Positions 34,591 through 45,298 of a stretch of 64,000 bases of DNA are shown piece after piece. The DNA is from Plesiomonas shigelloides (GTDB lineage Bacteria; Pseudomonadota; Gammaproteobacteria; Enterobacterales; CAMTGL01): contig NZ_LT575468.1 in the NCBI RefSeq assembly GCF_900087055.1, forward strand, positions 2,793,773 through 2,857,772, read 5' to 3'. The position numbers and the translations under genes were made by a program. Numbering within the stretch: the first letter of the stretch is position 1; each line of letters begins with the position of its first letter. Below the pieces are notes generated by a model that made no database searches, was not told the origin of the DNA, and saw only the letters and a list, made by a program, of their open reading frames with translations.

Positions 34591-37400
34591 CAGGCAAACT
34601 TACGTGTTTCGCCGTCACCGGCAATGTTAGTTACACAACGACCGCACAGTGTCGGGTGCGCAGCAACGCTACCGATGTCTGCCGCGTAGTGCCAGCAACG
34701 TGGACACTTGGCATTCTCGGAGCGGATCAGCTTGATCGTCAGTCCTTTGTTTTCGGTCGCTACGGCTTCAGCCGGTGCATTGTCCAGTGCAGCCACATCG
34801 GCCTTGGAGGTCAGCAGCACGAAGCGCAGCTCGTCACCGAGCGCAGCCAGTTTCTGCTGCAAAGAGGCATCGGCAAACAGGGTCACTTCCGCTTCCAGCG
34901 AGCCACCGACTTTCTTGTCGTTACGCGCCTGCTCAATCACCTTGTTCACTTCGCCACGCACGTTCAGAAGCTCAGCCCAGTAGGCGTCGTTCATCACTTC
35001 GCCTTCCGCCAAGCCGAACAGACCGTCGTACCACTCTTCAGTGAATACAAACTCTGAACGCTCACCTGGCAGGAAGTTCCAGATTTCGTCGGCAGTGAAG
35101 GACATGATTGGCGCCATCCAGCGTACCAGCGCTTCAGCGATGTGATACAGCGCAGTCTGGCAGCTACGACGAGCGATGCCATCGGTCTTCGCGGTGTACT
35201 GGCGATCTTTGATGATATCCAGATAGAACGAACCCATCTCCACGGAGCAGAACTGCATCAGACGCTGCACCACCATGTGGAAATCATACTCTTCGTAGGC
35301 TTTGATGATTTCAGCCTGCGCCGCTTGCGCACGACCTACCGCCCAGCGATCCAGTACCACCATCTCTTCTGGTTGCACCATATGCAGTTTCGGATCGAAA
35401 CCGTTCAGGTTAGCCAGCAAGAAACGTGCGGTATTACGGATACGACGATAAGCATCCGCTGAACGCTTGAGGATCTCATCCGATACCGCCATTTCAGCGG
35501 TGTAGTCGGTTGAGGCAACCCACAGACGCAGAATATCGCCGCCCAGTTTGTTCATCACATCCTGCGGGCTCACCACGTTGCCCACGGATTTAGACATCTT
35601 GCGACCTTGACCATCTACGGTGAAACCGTGGGTCAGCACTTCGCGGTATGGGGCGGTGCCTTTCATCGCGGTGGAGATCATCAATGATGACATGAACCAG
35701 CCACGGTGTTGGTCAGAGCCTTCCAGATACAGATCGGCGCTGTGGCCGTTGAATTCTGGGCGCGCATCAACCACGGAAGCATGAGTTGAACCGGAGTCAA
35801 ACCACACATCCAACGTATCGGGCACTTTCACGTAATCGGCGGCATCGCTACCTAAGATCTCAGTCGGATCCAGATCCCACCACGCTTGAATGCCTTTTTC
35901 TTCAACGCGTTTCGCCACTTCTTCCATCAACTCGACCGAGCGAGGATGCAGCGCTTCGGTGTCTTTATGCACGAACAGAGCAATTGGCACGCCCCACGTA
36001 CGCTGACGGGAGATACACCAGTCAGGACGGTTAGCCACCATGGTCTCAATACGTGCCTGACCCCAATCCGGGATCCACTTCACGCCTTTGATTTCGTTCA
36101 GTGCTTGCTGACGCAGACCGGCTTGCTCCATGCTGATAAACCACTGTGGGGTAGCACGGAAGATGATCGGCGTTTTATGACGCCAGCAGTGTGGGTAGCT
36201 GTGCAGGAATTTCTCAAAGTGCAGCAGCGCGCCGCGCTCACGCAGCACGTCCAGCACAGAATCATTCGCTTTGAACACTGATTGACCGGCAAACAGCGGG
36301 GTGTCTGGCAGGTAAGTGCCGTCCGGCGCAACCGGGTTGGCCACTTCCAGATGGTATTTCTGGCCGACTACGAAGTCTTCCTGACCGTGACCTGGCGCTG
36401 TGTGTACCGCACCGGTACCGGCATCAGTGGTCACGTGCTCACCCAAGATCACCGGTACGGTGAAATCATAGAATGGGTGTTGCAGCGTCAGCAGCTCCAG
36501 ATCCGAGCCACGGCATGTGCCCAGCACTTGCGCGCCTTCGATGCCGGCACGCTTAAGCACGCTTTCGGCCAAATCGGCAGCCAAAATCAGACGCTCGTCG
36601 CCAGCTTGGATCAGTTGGTATTCCAGATCGGCATTCAGAGCAACCGCGCGGTTAGCTGGCAGCGTCCACGGGGTGGTGGTCCAGATCACCACCGAGATAG
36701 TGCCGTGACCGGCAACAGTACCGAACTTAGCCAGGAACGCCGCTTCGTCCGCGACGTTGAAACGCACGTCAATCGCTGGGGAGGTCTTGTCGTAGTATTC
36801 CACTTCGGCTTCTGCCAACGCAGAACGACACTCGGTACACCAGTGCACCGGTTTAGCACCTTTGTGCAGGTGACCGTTACCGACAATCTTGGCCAGTGAA
36901 CGGATGATGTTGGCTTCGGTGCCAAAATCCATGGTCAGATACGGATGATCCCAGTCACCCAATACGCCCAGACGGATAAAGTCTTTCTTCTGACCTTCCA
37001 CCTGCTCGGCAGCATACTTACGGCACGCCGCACGGAATTCAGCCGCAGACACTTTTTCGCCCGGCTTACCGACCAGTTGTTCTACTTTCAGTTCAATTGG
37101 CAGGCCGTGGCAGTCCCAGCCCGGAATGTACGGAGAATCAAAGCCGGACAGTCCTTTGGACTTAATAATAATGTCTTTGAGGATCTTGTTTACGGAGTGA
37201 CCAATGTGAATGTTACCGTTGGCGTACGGTGGGCCATCATGCAGGATGAAGGACTTCTTACCCTTCTTCGCCTGACGAATAGCGCCGTACAGATTGTTAT
37301 CATACCAACGTTGCAACATACCAGGTTCGCGTTTGGCTAAGTCGCCACGCATCGGAAACCCTGTATCCGGAAGGTTCAGAGGGTATTTATTGTCACTCAT
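34590..37400 (-). CDS. ileS: Isoleucyl-tRNA synthetase
   Basis: A 936-residue class I synthetase, within two residues of E. coli IleS. HIGH motif in [11 protein letters not shown] and KMSKS in [11 protein letters not shown] are intact. The CP1 editing domain lies between, and a C-terminal zinc site shows CPRCWHY and CGRCVTN. I start at ATG 37400 ([14 protein letters not shown]). The longer frame runs back into ribF. Confidence 0.98.
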   Translation of the reverse strand: MSDNKYPLNLPDTGFPMRGDLAKREPGMLQRWYDNNLYGAIRQAKKGKKSFILHDGPPYANGNIHIGHSVNKILKDIIIKSKGLSGFDSPYIPGWDCHGLPIELKVEQLVGKPGEKVSAAEFRAACRKYAAEQVEGQKKDFIRLGVLGDWDHPYLTMDFGTEANIIRSLAKIVGNGHLHKGAKPVHWCTECRSALAEAEVEYYDKTSPAIDVRFNVADEAAFLAKFGTVAGHGTISVVIWTTTPWTLPANRAVALNADLEYQLIQAGDERLILAADLAESVLKRAGIEGAQVLGTCRGSDLELLTLQHPFYDFTVPVILGEHVTTDAGTGAVHTAPGHGQEDFVVGQKYHLEVANPVAPDGTYLPDTPLFAGQSVFKANDSVLDVLRERGALLHFEKFLHSYPHCWRHKTPIIFRATPQWFISMEQAGLRQQALNEIKGVKWIPDWGQARIETMVANRPDWCISRQRTWGVPIALFVHKDTEALHPRSVELMEEVAKRVEEKGIQAWWDLDPTEILGSDAADYVKVPDTLDVWFDSGSTHASVVDARPEFNGHSADLYLEGSDQHRGWFMSSLMISTAMKGTAPYREVLTHGFTVDGQGRKMSKSVGNVVSPQDVMNKLGGDILRLWVASTDYTAEMAVSDEILKRSADAYRRIRNTARFLLANLNGFDPKLHMVQPEEMVVLDRWAVGRAQAAQAEIIKAYEEYDFHMVVQRLMQFCSVEMGSFYLDIIKDRQYTAKTDGIARRSCQTALYHIAEALVRWMAPIMSFTADEIWNFLPGERSEFVFTEEWYDGLFGLAEGEVMNDAYWAELLNVRGEVNKVIEQARNDKKVGGSLEAEVTLFADASLQQKLAALGDELRFVLLTSKADVAALDNAPAEAVATENKGLTIKLIRSENAKCPRCWHYAADIGSVAAHPTLCGRCVTNIAGDGETRKFA

Positions 37401-37437
37401 TGATTCTCGATTCCGTATTTTCGGCAAAAAGAAAAAG

Positions 37438-38376
37438 TCAGCTTGCGACCGGCAGGTGGAAATAGTGGCGGGCGGTCCGGGCATCCTGCGCAATCTGCGC
37501 GGTGAGCGCTTCAAACGAACTGAAACGCATTTCCGGACGGATTTTTTCCCGCAGCACAACTTCGAGCTGACGGCCGTAGAGATTTACATTTATATCAAAC
37601 AGGTGAACTTCCAGTTGCTGGCGCACACCATCAACTGTCGGGCGGGTTCCGATATTCGCCACGCCCGGTAAGGGGGTATCACCAATCCCCAGCACTTCCA
37701 CCGCATACACGCCATTGACCGGCGCGACGCGGCGCTTCAGTGGAATGTTGGCGGTCGGGAAACCAATGGTTCGCCCGAGCTTGTTACCGTGCGCGACGCG
37801 GCCACTGATACTGTACGGCCGACCGAGCAGGCTTTCCGCCTGAGCCAGATCATCTTGGTATAACGCCTGACGGATAGCGGTACTGCTCACCCGCAGCGCA
37901 TCAACGCAATAACTGTGGTTGTTGACGACGGCAAAACCGTGTTTCGCGCCAGCCTGCTGTAACAAGGCATAATCGCCATGCCGCCCAGCACCAAAGCGAA
38001 AATCGTCACCTACCCCCAGAAACTTAACACCCAACTTTTCAACCAGCAACTCTTCGACAAAGCGCTCTGCACTCATCGCCGCGAAATGGTGGTTAAAACT
38101 GACGCACAGCAGGCGGTCAACACCGGCGCGCGCCAGATGGACATACTTGTCACGCAGACGCATCAACCGAGCCGGTGCCAATTCCGGGGTAAACAACTCC
38201 TGCGGCTGTGGCTCAAACACCATCGCCGTCAGTGGCAAACCGAGCGCAACAGCATGCGCCTTCACTTGCGCCAAGACTGCCTGATGCCCCAGATGCACCC
38301 CGTCAAAGTTACCAATCGTCAGAACACAGCCGTGATGCTGTGGCTTTATGTTCTGAATACCGCGGATCAGCTCCAT
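37438..38376 (-). CDS. ribF: Bifunctional riboflavin kinase/FAD synthetase
   Basis: A 312-residue two-domain protein: an N-terminal FMN adenylyltransferase ([31 protein letters not shown]) and a C-terminal flavokinase ([26 protein letters not shown]). It makes FMN and FAD. ATG 38376 (MELIRGIQN) matches E. coli better than the GTG two codons upstream. First gene of ribF-ileS-lspA, 61 bp after murJ. Confidence 0.97.
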   Translation of the reverse strand: MELIRGIQNIKPQHHGCVLTIGNFDGVHLGHQAVLAQVKAHAVALGLPLTAMVFEPQPQELFTPELAPARLMRLRDKYVHLARAGVDRLLCVSFNHHFAAMSAERFVEELLVEKLGVKFLGVGDDFRFGAGRHGDYALLQQAGAKHGFAVVNNHSYCVDALRVSSTAIRQALYQDDLAQAESLLGRPYSISGRVAHGNKLGRTIGFPTANIPLKRRVAPVNGVYAVEVLGIGDTPLPGVANIGTRPTVDGVRQQLEVHLFDINVNLYGRQLEVVLREKIRPEMRFSSFEALTAQIAQDARTARHYFHLPVAS

Positions 38377-38443
38377 GGGCACGTTACCCTGTCAGATCTT
38401 ATACAAAATTGTCGCCGATTATACCGCATCCGCCCCGATTGTC

Positions 38444-40027
38444 TTAGTGCGAGATGTCAGTATCTGCGCGTAAATGGCGCGGGCGCACGCCCAACAGCAA
38501 AAGGGCGGCAAAATAGACCACGGCCGCGAGCCCAATCAGGCCAGCCAACCACAGCATCCGCATACCATTATGCTGCGCTTGCCATAGGCTCAGCGCCGGC
38601 ATGCAATAACTTACGGCCGCCGCCATCGCCAGACCGGCCAACGCCACTTTACCAATGAAAATCGCGCTATTGCGTTGGATGCGGTACACCCCGCTCACTG
38701 CCAGACCGCGATACAGCAGCCACGCGTTGAGAGTACCGGACATCGCCGAGGCCATCGCCAAGCCGACATAACTGAACGGGATCGCCAGCAGGTTAAAGCC
38801 CATGTTACTGATCATCGAGATGATGCCGTAGCGTACTGGGGTTTTGGTGTCTTGCCGCGCGTAATAGCCCGGCGCCAGCACTTTGATCAGCATGAAGCTC
38901 ACCAAACCTGCGTTGAAGGCCAACAGAGATAACGAGGCGGCATTCACATCGGCAAAGGTAAATTCGCCGCGCATAAACAGCACCATCATCATCGGTTTGG
39001 CCAGCACCATAATGCCAAACATGGCGGGAATGCCGAGCAGGAAAATCATGCGCACGCCCCAATCCATGGTCTGGCTAAAGCGTTCGCTGACCGTCTCGCC
39101 TTCCTCTTTTTCGCTATGACGACGCGACAGCGCCGGCAAAATCACCGTCGCGATGGCAATCCCGAACAAACCGAGCGGGAACTCCAGCAGACGATCGGAG
39201 TAATACAGATAACTGATCGAACCGGTCATCAAGAAGCTGGCGATAAAGGTGTCGAGCAGCAAGTTGATTTGACTTACCGACACCCCGAACAGCGCGGGGA
39301 TCATCAGGGTGCGAATTTTTTTCACCCCCGGATCATGCCAAGCCCATTTCGGCTTCACCAGCAATCCGGCTTTTTTCATGTACGGCAGCTGGAATAAAAA
39401 CTGCAGCAGACCGCCTAAGAAAATACCGATCGCCAAGCCCACTTCCGGGTATTGGGTGTGCGGGGCAATCCAAATCGCTGCGCCAATCATCGCCACGTTC
39501 AGCAGTACCGGCGAAAACGCCGCCACCCCAAACTGACCGATGGTATTGAGCACCGCGCCAGATAAGGCCACCAAGGTGACAAACCACAGATACGGGAAGG
39601 TAATGCGCAGCAAGAATGACGCGAGCTCATATTTAGCGGCATCGGGGCCGCCATTGAGCCAATCCAAGAACCAGCCGGTACCGAAAATGGCCGCTACCAC
39701 CGGCGAGCCAATCATCGCCAGCAAGGTCACAATGGTGACCAAACCGCCTAACGTACCGGAGACCTTAGCGATAAATTCGCGCGTCTTCGATAAATCACCG
39801 TCTTTTTGATACTCGGTCAGTACCGGCACAAAGGCTTGCGAGAACGCCCCTTCGGCAAACAGACGGCGTAAAAAGTTAGGGATTCGGTTAGCAAACAGGA
39901 AGACGTCTGCGGCGGCACCGGCACCAATCATGTTGGCAATAACGACATCCCTGACCAAACCCAGTACCCGGGATAACAAGGTCATCGAGCTGACAACCAA
40001 CCCAGATTTCAACAATCGCTTACTCAA
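38444..40027 (-). CDS. murJ: Lipid II flippase MurJ
   Basis: A 527-residue MOP-superfamily flippase with about 14 hydrophobic segments. It opens SGLVVSSMTLLSRVLGLVRD, typical of MviN/MurJ, and has an Arg-rich loop region. It translocates lipid II across the inner membrane for cell-wall synthesis. It is divergent from rpsT and upstream of ribF, a common proteobacterial order. Confidence 0.97.
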   Translation of the reverse strand: MSKRLLKSGLVVSSMTLLSRVLGLVRDVVIANMIGAGAAADVFLFANRIPNFLRRLFAEGAFSQAFVPVLTEYQKDGDLSKTREFIAKVSGTLGGLVTIVTLLAMIGSPVVAAIFGTGWFLDWLNGGPDAAKYELASFLLRITFPYLWFVTLVALSGAVLNTIGQFGVAAFSPVLLNVAMIGAAIWIAPHTQYPEVGLAIGIFLGGLLQFLFQLPYMKKAGLLVKPKWAWHDPGVKKIRTLMIPALFGVSVSQINLLLDTFIASFLMTGSISYLYYSDRLLEFPLGLFGIAIATVILPALSRRHSEKEEGETVSERFSQTMDWGVRMIFLLGIPAMFGIMVLAKPMMMVLFMRGEFTFADVNAASLSLLAFNAGLVSFMLIKVLAPGYYARQDTKTPVRYGIISMISNMGFNLLAIPFSYVGLAMASAMSGTLNAWLLYRGLAVSGVYRIQRNSAIFIGKVALAGLAMAAAVSYCMPALSLWQAQHNGMRMLWLAGLIGLAAVVYFAALLLLGVRPRHLRADTDISH

Positions 40028-40237
40028 GATTTACTCACTCGTTGAAATACGTCTCTGACGCTGTATTCCAGCATTAAAAGCTGTTAAAATTACCCGTCAT
40101 AATAACCGTCATGCGCTGCTTGCACCAGCCTTGGGAAAGCGGCGTTTATTTGCACAAATCCATTGACAAAAGAAGGCGAAAAAGGCATAGTCCTCGGCCT
40201 TTGAAATGTCCAAAAAGTTATATTTGGGAGTTGGACC

Positions 40238-40498
40238 TTGGCTAATATCAAGTCTGCTAAGAAGCGCGCTGTCCAAGCTGAGAAGCGTCGTCAGCATAAC
40301 GCTAGCCGTCGCTCCATGATGCGTACTTTCGTTAAGAAAGTTTACGCTGCGATCGCGACCGGTAACAAAGAAACTGCAATGACCGCATTTGCCACCATGC
40401 AACCAGTTCTGGATCGCATGGCAAGCAAAGGCCTGATCCACAAGAACAAGGCTGCACGTCATAAAGCAAACCTGGTAGCTCAAATCAAAGCAATGTAA
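40238..40498 (+). CDS. rpsT: Ribosomal protein S20
   Basis: An 86-residue basic helical protein ([20 protein letters not shown]). The start is TTG at 40238 behind GGGAG. E. coli rpsT also uses UUG, where S20 autoregulates through this weak start, so the feature is conserved. A strong terminator follows 25 bp after the stop. Confidence 0.98.
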   Translation: MANIKSAKKRAVQAEKRRQHNASRRSMMRTFVKKVYAAIATGNKETAMTAFATMQPVLDRMASKGLIHKNKAARHKANLVAQIKAM

Positions 40499-40523
40499 TC
40501 ATTGCCTGATTTAAGATACCGAG

Positions 40524-40552
40524 AAAAACCGGCTTGATGCCGGTTTTTTTTT
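40524..40552 (+). terminator. Terminator of rpsT
   Basis: AAAAACCGGC-ttgat-GCCGGTTTTTTTTT with a nine-T tail directly after rpsT. Confidence 0.92.
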
Positions 40553-40842
40553 GCCTGTCATTTACCGCTGGCTGCGCATTACGCACATTTCTCCCCGCTC
40601 TGCTCATCCCTTCCCTGATGCTTTAACTTTAACTTTGGCTTTGGTTTTGTCTGTGCACTTATCTGGGCTGTTGTGCTGGATGGTGGTTCGAGACCGTGGC
40701 TCTAAATTGTTGTGGTGCTAAGTGAAGTAAAGAAGAAGAAAAATAAAAATAAAAAGAAAGAGTAAGAAAATGACGGCGAGACAGAAAATCAAAAGCGAAC
40801 AGGCGTGCGCCAACCTATTCCGGCGACGCACAGCCTTCAAAC
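40553..40842. other. Non-coding stretch between rpsT and the ERIC element
   Basis: No gene recognised. It contains hexamer-like CTTTAA/CTTTGG repeats near 40620-40650 and a polypurine tract (about 40722-40776, almost all A and G). A minus-strand frame through the tract encodes a hydrophobic tail only because of that bias. Confidence 0.5.
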
Positions 40843-40970
40843 TATACCCAAACAACGTGAAGTTGTAGGTAGGCGGCAAGTGAGTGAATCCCCATGAGCA
40901 TAGACAAGCTATGTGATTGGGGTGAACGAACGTAGCCAACACCCCTGCAGCTTCAAGTAGGAAGGGTATA
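40843..40970. repeat. ERIC (IRU) element, full length
   Basis: A 128-bp imperfect palindrome with terminal repeats TATACCC and GGGTATA. The central GTGAATCCCC and ATTGGGGTGAACG segments match the ERIC core used for ERIC-PCR. It ends 6 bp from the hlyU stop, so it would be transcribed into the 3' end of that mRNA as a long hairpin. Confidence 0.92.
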
Positions 40971-40975
40971 TTAGT

Positions 40976-41368
40976 TTAACCGACCGAATGCGACGCCGCG
41001 GACGGCTCACTATGCCGCTCTGGCACGTCGCTAGCCAGCTCAGCCTCTGAAGGCTGCTCCGCCGCGCAATACAAACGATGTAAGGTACGGATCACTTCCG
41101 CCACTGCATGGCTGCTTAACGAGTAGTAGACGGTTTGCGCTTCTTTACGCGTTTTCACCAGCCCATCGCGCCGCAACCAAGCAAGGTGCTGTGACAGTGC
41201 CGACTGGGATAAACCCAAGCGCTCGCTCAAAACGCCGACCGACACTTCTTTATCCTGTAAATGACATAAAATAAACAACCGGTGCTCATTGGCCATAGCC
41301 TTCAGCAGCGTGACGGCCTGACCTACATTACGCTCCATGTGTGCAATTTCAGACATATCTTTCATCAT
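40976..41368 (-). CDS. hlyU: HlyU-type ArsR-family regulator (thiol redox / sulfane-sulfur sensor class)
   Basis: A 130-residue winged-helix ArsR repressor. Helices around ALLKAMANEHRLFILCHL and the recognition segment LSQSALSQHLAWLRRDGLV are near identical, as I recall them, to Vibrio HlyU. It lacks the CxC metal site. Instead it has Cys35 (FILC) and Cys101 (LYCAAE), 66 residues apart, the spacing of the two sensor cysteines in SqrR, BigR and HlyU. HlyU activates haemolysin genes in Vibrio by relieving H-NS; targets here are unknown. The last 25 residues are a hydrophilic extension. It follows nhaR by 48 bp on the same strand. The Shine-Dalgarno is weak, so the start is uncertain. Confidence 0.85.
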   Translation of the reverse strand: MMKDMSEIAHMERNVGQAVTLLKAMANEHRLFILCHLQDKEVSVGVLSERLGLSQSALSQHLAWLRRDGLVKTRKEAQTVYYSLSSHAVAEVIRTLHRLYCAAEQPSEAELASDVPERHSEPSAASHSVG

Positions 41369-41416
41369 AGGATCACGAATACACCCGTTGTGGTGCTGCT
41401 CTATGCAACACGATGA

Positions 41417-42334
41417 CTACTCTTCACCGAGCATAACGCCGAGCTGGCCGGAAAACAAATCCGTGAAATCCTCACTACAGACCCGCTTTACCGCCGGATG
41501 CTGGATCATACGATCCGCAAAAATGGCGTAATACTCTTCACATAATGTGGGCACTTTACCCAGCTCGACGGTCTGCCCGTCACTGCTCAGTTCAGCCACA
41601 TACAACGATGGCGCGACAAAAATGGCATTGTGGTAGTGACCAAACGCCTTCATCAGTGCCGCATCATCAAACTCACCCAAGATCTGCACCTGCAGCCCTT
41701 GCTGATCCAGCCAAGTAAGCAGTTTGCGCCCCAGTGCCGAGCGACGCCCCGGCATCAGCAGCTTGCGCTCTTGTAGACAGGCCGGAAACGGTGCCTGTGG
41801 CGCCGGTTGGCGACACAGAAAGCTGATCCCGCACTCGCCCAATTTGACCGAGAACAGCCCTTCGCTTTGCGAGGAGTCCACCGGACAATCTGACAAGATC
41901 ATATCCAGCTTGTGCTGGCTCAGCTGCTCCAAGAGCAGTTCGTGGGTGGATTCAAAACAGCGTAGATGGATTTGCTCACTCGGCGGCACTGCGGTTTGCA
42001 GTACCCGACTGACCAAACGCTTCGATAACGCATCCGCTACCCCAACATCAAACAGGATATTGGCTTCTTTGCGGTAATTGACGATATCCAGCATCTCTTG
42101 GCTAAGAGAGAACATCCGCTCGGCATAGCGATAGACCAGTTGCCCCAGCTCGGTAGGCTCCAGACCTCGGCCACTGCGTTTAAACAGTTTGCCATCCAGA
42201 CGCTGCTCTAGCGCGCGGATCTGCCCGGTCACGGTTTGTGGGGTAAGGAAAAGAGTTTCGGCAGCTTTGGCCACCGAGCCGTGTTTGCACACAGCCCAGA
42301 AGTAGTACAGATGATTAAAATTCAGGTGCGACAT
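41417..42334 (-). CDS. nhaR: LysR-family transcriptional activator NhaR
   Basis: A 305-residue LysR regulator: N-terminal HTH ([40 protein letters not shown]) and a C-terminal substrate-binding domain. In E. coli NhaR senses Na+ and activates nhaA. It lies 90 bp downstream of nhaA on the same strand, the E. coli nhaAR order, supporting the assignment. Confidence 0.95.
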   Translation of the reverse strand: MSHLNFNHLYYFWAVCKHGSVAKAAETLFLTPQTVTGQIRALEQRLDGKLFKRSGRGLEPTELGQLVYRYAERMFSLSQEMLDIVNYRKEANILFDVGVADALSKRLVSRVLQTAVPPSEQIHLRCFESTHELLLEQLSQHKLDMILSDCPVDSSQSEGLFSVKLGECGISFLCRQPAPQAPFPACLQERKLLMPGRRSALGRKLLTWLDQQGLQVQILGEFDDAALMKAFGHYHNAIFVAPSLYVAELSSDGQTVELGKVPTLCEEYYAIFADRMIQHPAVKRVCSEDFTDLFSGQLGVMLGEE

Positions 42335-42424
42335 ACGCTTCTCACTTCATTAGCGGCTGCCGCACCAGTATGCCGCCGGTCATGCTCTCTGACCAGCGAC
42401 ATCTCGGTTCACTGCTCCGCAGTT

Positions 42425-43594
42425 TTAACGCTTAGGCTGCGCGGGCAACACCATCCGCAGCAGGCAATAACCCACTACCGCCGCCGTGGTCGATCCCATC
42501 AGGATCCCCAGACGGGAGAATACTCCATACTCCAAACCGGCATGCTCAAAGGCCAGTGAAGCGATGAACATCGACATGGTAAAACCAATACCGCACAGTA
42601 CTGACACCGCAAAGATATGGCGGAAGTAAATCCCATCCGGTAGTTTAGCCAGACCCAGTTTCACTGACAGCCAGCTAAAGGAGAAGATCCCGAGCGGCTT
42701 ACCGACAAACAAGGCAACAGCAATACCCAGTGGCAGAGCTGAGGTCAGTACATCCAGCGAGATCCCTTTCAGTGACACGCCCGCGTTGGCAAAAGCAAAC
42801 AATGGCAGGATCAGATAGGCCACCCACGGATGCAAACTGTGCTCCAGATGCTCCAGTGGACGCTTATCTTGCGCTTTCAACGGTACACAGAAGCCCAAGA
42901 TCACACCGGCCAGCGTGGCATGCACGCCAGATTTAAGCAGGCTTACCCACAGCACTACGCCCAACAACATGTACGGGCTGATGGACGCCACGCCACGGCG
43001 ATTCATGTAAATCAGACCGGCAGTGGCCGCCAGCGCAATCGCCAACGCCATCACAGACAGCTGGCTGGTATAGAACAGGGCAATAATGACAATCACGCCC
43101 AGGTCATCAATGATCGCCAACGCCAGCAAGAAGACCTTCAGGCTAACCGGTACACGCTTACCGAGCAGCGCCATGATCCCCAGCGCAAAGGCAATATCGG
43201 TCGCGGCAGGGATAGCCCAGCCCGCCAGTGCCACATCATTGTTACCGTTAAACGCCAAATACAGCAGCGCCGGAGCCAGCATACCGCCCAATGCCGCAAT
43301 GGCAGGGAACACGGCTTTTTCTTTGCTGTTCAGGGCACCAACCAGCATCTCACGTTTAACTTCTAACCCGACCAGCAGGAAGAAGATGGCCATCAGGCCG
43401 TCATTAATCCACAGCAGCAGCGGCTTATTTATCAGCAGGCTGCCGAACTGCACCGCCACTGGCAGCGCGAGGAATTGATCATAAATTCCTTCTAGGCTGG
43501 TGTTGGCAAGCAGCATCGCCACAGCGGAGGCGATGATCAGTAAAATCCCCCCCGCTGACTCCAGTCGTAAAAACTGACGAATCATATCGGTCAT
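42425..43594 (-). CDS. nhaA: Na+/H+ antiporter NhaA
   Basis: A 389-residue inner-membrane antiporter with about 12 transmembrane segments. The ion-binding pair of aspartates is in [17 protein letters not shown]. It exports Na+ at alkaline pH. First gene of nhaA-nhaR and divergent from a Na+-coupled phosphate transporter gene, giving a small sodium-handling neighbourhood. Confidence 0.97.
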   Translation of the reverse strand: MTDMIRQFLRLESAGGILLIIASAVAMLLANTSLEGIYDQFLALPVAVQFGSLLINKPLLLWINDGLMAIFFLLVGLEVKREMLVGALNSKEKAVFPAIAALGGMLAPALLYLAFNGNNDVALAGWAIPAATDIAFALGIMALLGKRVPVSLKVFLLALAIIDDLGVIVIIALFYTSQLSVMALAIALAATAGLIYMNRRGVASISPYMLLGVVLWVSLLKSGVHATLAGVILGFCVPLKAQDKRPLEHLEHSLHPWVAYLILPLFAFANAGVSLKGISLDVLTSALPLGIAVALFVGKPLGIFSFSWLSVKLGLAKLPDGIYFRHIFAVSVLCGIGFTMSMFIASLAFEHAGLEYGVFSRLGILMGSTTAAVVGYCLLRMVLPAQPKR

Positions 43595-43901
43595 GATGGA
43601 ACTCCAAAACTTTTACGTACGCTATGCAATAGCTATGCAATCTGTCGCGTGTGAACACTTATCTCGCAGTCTAAAACAGAAGGTTTGCTCGATAAAATCG
43701 TTTCTATTGATGTTAATCATCGGAAATACCGAGCTTAACCATACCACTCACTCTTCACATACGCTCCTTGATCAGGGGTTCTGTTTTAACATTCTGTGCG
43801 GCCACCCGCTTTTCTGGCCCGATGAAATATATCTGTAATATTTCACCGCTAGGATCTGCGGCAACCAAACTTTTGTAACAAATCTGACATCAGAGAGTCA
43901 T
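43595..43901. other. Divergent nhaA / nptA control region
   Basis: A 307-bp gap with the promoters of both genes. A possible Pho box sits at 43873-43890. No open frame or RNA gene was recognised. Confidence 0.4.
43873..43890 (+). promoter_or_regulatory. Possible PhoB box upstream of nptA
   Basis: TTGTAAC-AAAT-CTGACAT fits the two-heptamer Pho box (CTGTMAY, four A/T, CTGTMAY) with one mismatch in each heptamer. It ends only 11 bp before the annotated ATG, so the promoter would require a start further downstream or a leaderless transcript. That makes the call doubtful. Confidence 0.3.
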
Positions 43902-45053
43902 ATGAACGAGATGCCCAACGCTCAAACCGGCACCAGCCGCTCACCGCTGACGACGCTGTTTTCCTGGTTGGTATTGCTCTTCGCCCTTTATCTGCTTTTA
44001 TTGGCCGTGGCCATGGTTGGCGACGGTTTTAAACTGGCGGCAGGAACCCAAGCGCAGGCACTGTTTGCCTTCGCCGAACATCCGCTGGCCGGACTGATGG
44101 TGGGCCTGCTGGCCACCGCCTTAATTCAATCTTCCAGTACGGTGACCTCCATTATCGTTGGTCTGGTGGCCGGTGGCCTGCCGATTGCTACCGCCATCCC
44201 GATGATTATGGGTGCCAACATTGGTACTACCCTGACCAACACCTTGGTGAGTTTAGGCCACCTGCGTTGCAATAATGAGTTTCGCCGTGCCTTTGCCTGC
44301 GCCACCATCCATGACTTTTTCAACCTGCTGGCGGTGGTGATCTTCCTGCCACTGGAAATGGCATTCGGTATTCTGGCGCACATCAGCGAATGGCTGGTCG
44401 CTCCGCTGTCGAACTCCGGCAACCTGAACTATGTCGGCTTTGATTTCATCAAACCACTGACCAAGCCGGTCGTGAGCATGGTGAAAAGTATGCTGAGCGG
44501 TATGTCTCCGACCTTAGCCGGTACCCTGATGGCGCTGATTGGTATTGTGCTGATCATGGCGGCGATCACCGGTATGGGTAAGCTGCTCAAGCGTTTGATG
44601 GTCGGTCGTGCCCAAGAAGTTCTCAAGCACGCTATCGGTCGTGGTCCGCTGCACGGGATTACCTCTGGCGCCGCAGTAACCGTCCTGGTGCAGTCTTCCT
44701 CGACCACCACCAGCTTGATGGTGCCGTTTGTCGGTAATGGTCTGCTGAGCCTGCGTGAAGTGTATCCGTTCACACTGGGCGCGAACATCGGCACCTGTAT
44801 CACTGCGCTGCTGGCGGCTACCGCGATTTCCGGCCCGAATGCGCTGCTGGCACTGCAAATTGCCTTGGTACACTTAAGCTTCAACGTACTGGCGGTGTTG
44901 GTCATTTACGGGATCCCAGCACTGCGTCGTCTGCCGCTGCGCGCTGCGGAAGGTTTGGCTTCCCTCGCGATTAAAAACCGGATGGCGGTACTGGGTTATC
45001 TGAGCGGGGTGTTCTTTGTCCTGCCAGGGATACTGCTGCTGGCTACCCGCTAA
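43902..45053 (+). CDS. nptA: Na+/phosphate cotransporter, NptA type
   Basis: A 383-residue Na/Pi-cotransporter-family protein with two inverted repeat halves. Each carries the QSSS signature: ALIQSSSTVTSIIVGLVAGG and TVLVQSSSTTTSLMVPFVG, each followed by GANIGT. About eight to ten hydrophobic segments. It resembles Vibrio cholerae NptA, a sodium-dependent phosphate importer. It lacks the PhoU-like C-terminal domain of YjbB. Divergent from nhaA; terminator downstream. Confidence 0.88.
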   Translation: MNEMPNAQTGTSRSPLTTLFSWLVLLFALYLLLLAVAMVGDGFKLAAGTQAQALFAFAEHPLAGLMVGLLATALIQSSSTVTSIIVGLVAGGLPIATAIPMIMGANIGTTLTNTLVSLGHLRCNNEFRRAFACATIHDFFNLLAVVIFLPLEMAFGILAHISEWLVAPLSNSGNLNYVGFDFIKPLTKPVVSMVKSMLSGMSPTLAGTLMALIGIVLIMAAITGMGKLLKRLMVGRAQEVLKHAIGRGPLHGITSGAAVTVLVQSSSTTTSLMVPFVGNGLLSLREVYPFTLGANIGTCITALLAATAISGPNALLALQIALVHLSFNVLAVLVIYGIPALRRLPLRAAEGLASLAIKNRMAVLGYLSGVFFVLPGILLLATR

Positions 45054-45085
45054 TACGAAAAGCGACCAGAACTACTCTCCCTTTT

Positions 45086-45117
45086 GGACGGCCTGTTCAT
45101 GCAGGCCGTTTTTTTAT
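45086..45117 (+). terminator. Terminator of nptA
   Basis: ACGGCCTG-ttcatg-CAGGCCGT followed by seven T, 33 bp past the nptA stop. Confidence 0.9.
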
Positions 45118-45288
45118 TGTTGAGTGCCGTTGTTTTAGCGTTGTTTTATCGTTGTTGTAGCGCTGCTTGCGCATGGTGTAACGCGGAATTAAGAAGATAA
45201 CGATGAAGATGACGATGAAGATAAACTCAAGCCACGCAACACGCTCTACGCGATAATGGCCGGCCGTTCCCCAAGGTAAACGCCCCAT
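45097..45288 (-). CDS. Doubtful small membrane protein
   Basis: A 63-residue frame with one strongly hydrophobic stretch (LEFIFIVIFIVIFLI) followed by a basic tail, starting at ATG 45288. Against it: no Shine-Dalgarno, the start lies just after the thyA terminator, the hydrophobic run comes from 12-bp tandem repeats, and the 3' part crosses an 11-bp tandem repeat not in codon phase and the nptA terminator. It could be spurious. I do not recognise a family. Confidence 0.25.
   Translation of the reverse strand: MGRLPWGTAGHYRVERVAWLEFIFIVIFIVIFLIPRYTMRKQRYNNDKTTLKQRHSTIKKRPA
45129..45223. repeat. Short tandem repeats between nptA and thyA
   Basis: Three 11-bp units (GTTGTTTTAGC, GTTGTTTTATC, GTTGTTGTAGC) at 45129-45161. 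Then two and a half 12-bp units (AAGATAACGATG, AAGATGACGATG, AAGATA) at 45194-45223. These are slippage-type microrepeats in a spacer. Confidence 0.8.
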
Positions 45289-45298
45289 GCGAGGCACA

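Noticed and set aside
40718-40942. Minus-strand ORF with a hydrophobic C-terminus
   Set aside because: It begins inside the ERIC element, and its hydrophobic tail comes from the polypurine tract on the other strand.
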